From assembly GCA_023055505.1 (NCBI GenBank), contig JALIRH010000035.1:4892382-4956381 (forward strand): a stretch of DNA of 64,000 nt. The letters are read 5' to 3'. The position numbers and the translations under genes are program-made. The stretch comes from Callipepla californica brunnescens (lineage: Eukaryota; Chordata; Aves; Galliformes; Odontophoridae). Shown one piece after another: positions 62,586 through 64,000 of the stretch (position 1 is its first letter; every line of letters begins with the position of its first letter). The notes beneath the pieces were generated by a model. The model saw only the letters and a list, made by a program, of their open reading frames with translations, had not been told where the DNA came from and did no database searches.

Positions 62586-64000
62586 AACCCTACACCTGAA
62601 GGTGAGCAGTGAGTGGTGATGTAGAGAGCCTGGAAATGGGATCAGTTCTTTCTCTGAGGAGAGGGGCTTCACCTCTCGAGCAAGTGTAAGGAGAAAACCG
62701 ATGGGAAGTCCACAGTTGACAACAAAGCACCAAAAATGTGGGGTTACTCTTTCACCAGAGATGGAAATCCAAGCTGCTGGGCTGGGTGTGTGATCCCACT
62801 GTGGCTCCTGCTGTCACAGAGCTGAACCCTGACGTTAGAACTGAAGTTTGCCCTCAGCCAAAGCTGTGCTGCCCGCTGTTGCTATTGCTTGTCTACCAGG
62901 AAATTTGCACTGTGAAATATTTGCAGAACGAAACCGTGGAGCTTGTTGGGCGGGGGAAAAAGGAAACCTCTCACTGTGTATTTATTGCAGCCAACACCAT
63001 CCCAGAGCTGGTGGTTGGGCTGAATGCGTGCATGTTCAACCTCAGCAACGCTCACGTGGTCCAAAGCAAACATTTCCCAATGAAACACACACAAAAATGT
63101 CCTCTAATTTATAGCCTTACTTCTGCTGGAGGTTGTTTCCTCCAACACCCTTGAAACGACACGTAGGGTGCACCTTGCCCAGCGTGCATCCACATTCTGC
63201 TCTCTGAAGCTGTGAGCATGGGGCTGCCACCAGGGTGGGCTTGGGGTCACCCCACAAGCCAGGCTCTGTCCCAAATGGCAGCGTGCCCGAATCCTGTTAC
63301 CTTGACGTGACATCAGCCCTGGCACCAATTCACCACTCCTATTCTAGGATGTGTAGAATAGCTTGGAAAGAGCTCGGAGTTAATTGCTCAGGGAAATGGG
63401 GGAAATGATGGAGCGTCGTGGCCAGGAAATGAGTTCCTCGTTTCTGCAAGCTAAGGACGACGGCCTGAAGGTGGGCTGGGATTTCAGGGGGCAGGACAGC
63501 TGCACGGGACAGCCTTGGGGATTTATGGGCACCTACAAAACCTGCTGTGCACTCACTGTGGGCAACACACCTGCATCCCCGCCCCCTCCTGTTTGCAAAT
63601 CCCTCAAAATCCAGCTTGCCCCCACAAAAAGGAGTCGTGTTCTGCAGACACAGCATCACTCAGATCTGTCACAGCAGGGGTAGGAAAGCATCCCCTCAAA
63701 GCACTCTCTCATTAACTTCTAGAGGGATGCCAGCATTGACACCTCTGATAGCCAATTTAGAACTGAGGAGGAAAACATCACCCCAAAGTCGCCGTCTCAC
63801 TCAGGCTCCTCTCTTTGTTCAGTGGTTATTTTCTTGCAGTGGTTTTCTCACCATGAACCAACCATGGGATCCTGCCACACCGATCACTGTTTCAATCCAA
63901 TCAATTTCAGCTCTTGCTCAAGACTGCCTTCCTAAGGTAGGTGGCAAGATGAGAAAACCAATCCATCCCATAGAGCACATCTCCAGCACCAGAAGGGATC
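62586..64000. other. Right-hand flank, no gene recognised
   Basis: The plus-strand open frame 62738-63154 (138 codons) has no recognisable domain or splice context. No repeat is seen in the last 1.4 kb. Confidence 0.5.

Noticed and set aside
62738..63154. 138-codon plus-strand frame near the right end
   Set aside because: No domain recognised, starts inside anonymous DNA, and no adjoining exons.

Overview
This is vertebrate nuclear DNA, most likely from a bird. Genes are split into short exons separated by long introns with GT...AG borders. A CpG-island promoter is present, and the recognisable interspersed repeats are almost all CR1 LINE fragments, the dominant retroposon of birds and other sauropsids. 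No prokaryotic operon, tRNA, rRNA, CRISPR array or provirus is visible. The species was not determined. The gene content matches the APLP2/TMEM45B neighbourhood of human 11q24.

Layout. Positions 1-1560 hold no gene I can support. From about 1560 to 2680 lies a CpG island with CCAAT and GC boxes. It carries the first exon of APLP2 (amyloid precursor-like protein 2), which then runs on the plus strand to a stop codon at 39213-39215. All 18 coding exons could be placed. They join in frame to a predicted 754-residue type I membrane protein with a signal peptide, growth-factor-like and copper-binding domains, an acidic stretch, a Kunitz inhibitor domain on its own 168-nt exon, the E2 domain, one membrane helix and a GYENPTY tail. 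Intron 1 alone is 16.5 kb. The 3' UTR is rich in A and T tracts and has its first AATAAA at 40665. A piece of CR1 reverse transcriptase follows directly, and a second AATAAA followed by an A tract lies at 44746.

From 45.2 to 57.7 kb, on the minus strand, are two tandem genes of the TMEM45 (DUF716) family, each with five coding exons of matching phase. The right-hand one (54467-57707, 281 aa) is the closer match to TMEM45B. The left-hand one (45501-47361, 284 aa) is a diverged paralogue with a cysteine-bearing C-terminal tail. The gene-poor remainder (47.4-53.9 and 57.7-64 kb) holds CR1 tails, one GC-rich CpG patch at about 53.0-53.35 kb that could be the promoter of the left paralogue, and a MIR-like ancient SINE at about 61.9 kb.

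Function. APLP2 and the TMEM45 genes converge tail to tail and are not known to act together. The most interesting leads are these: a 27-nt frame-preserving candidate microexon in APLP2 between exons 14 and 15; exon 14 itself, whose skipping creates a chondroitin-sulfate attachment motif; the new C-terminal tail of the TMEM45 paralogue; paired U and A tracts in the APLP2 3' UTR; and a gene order that differs from human.
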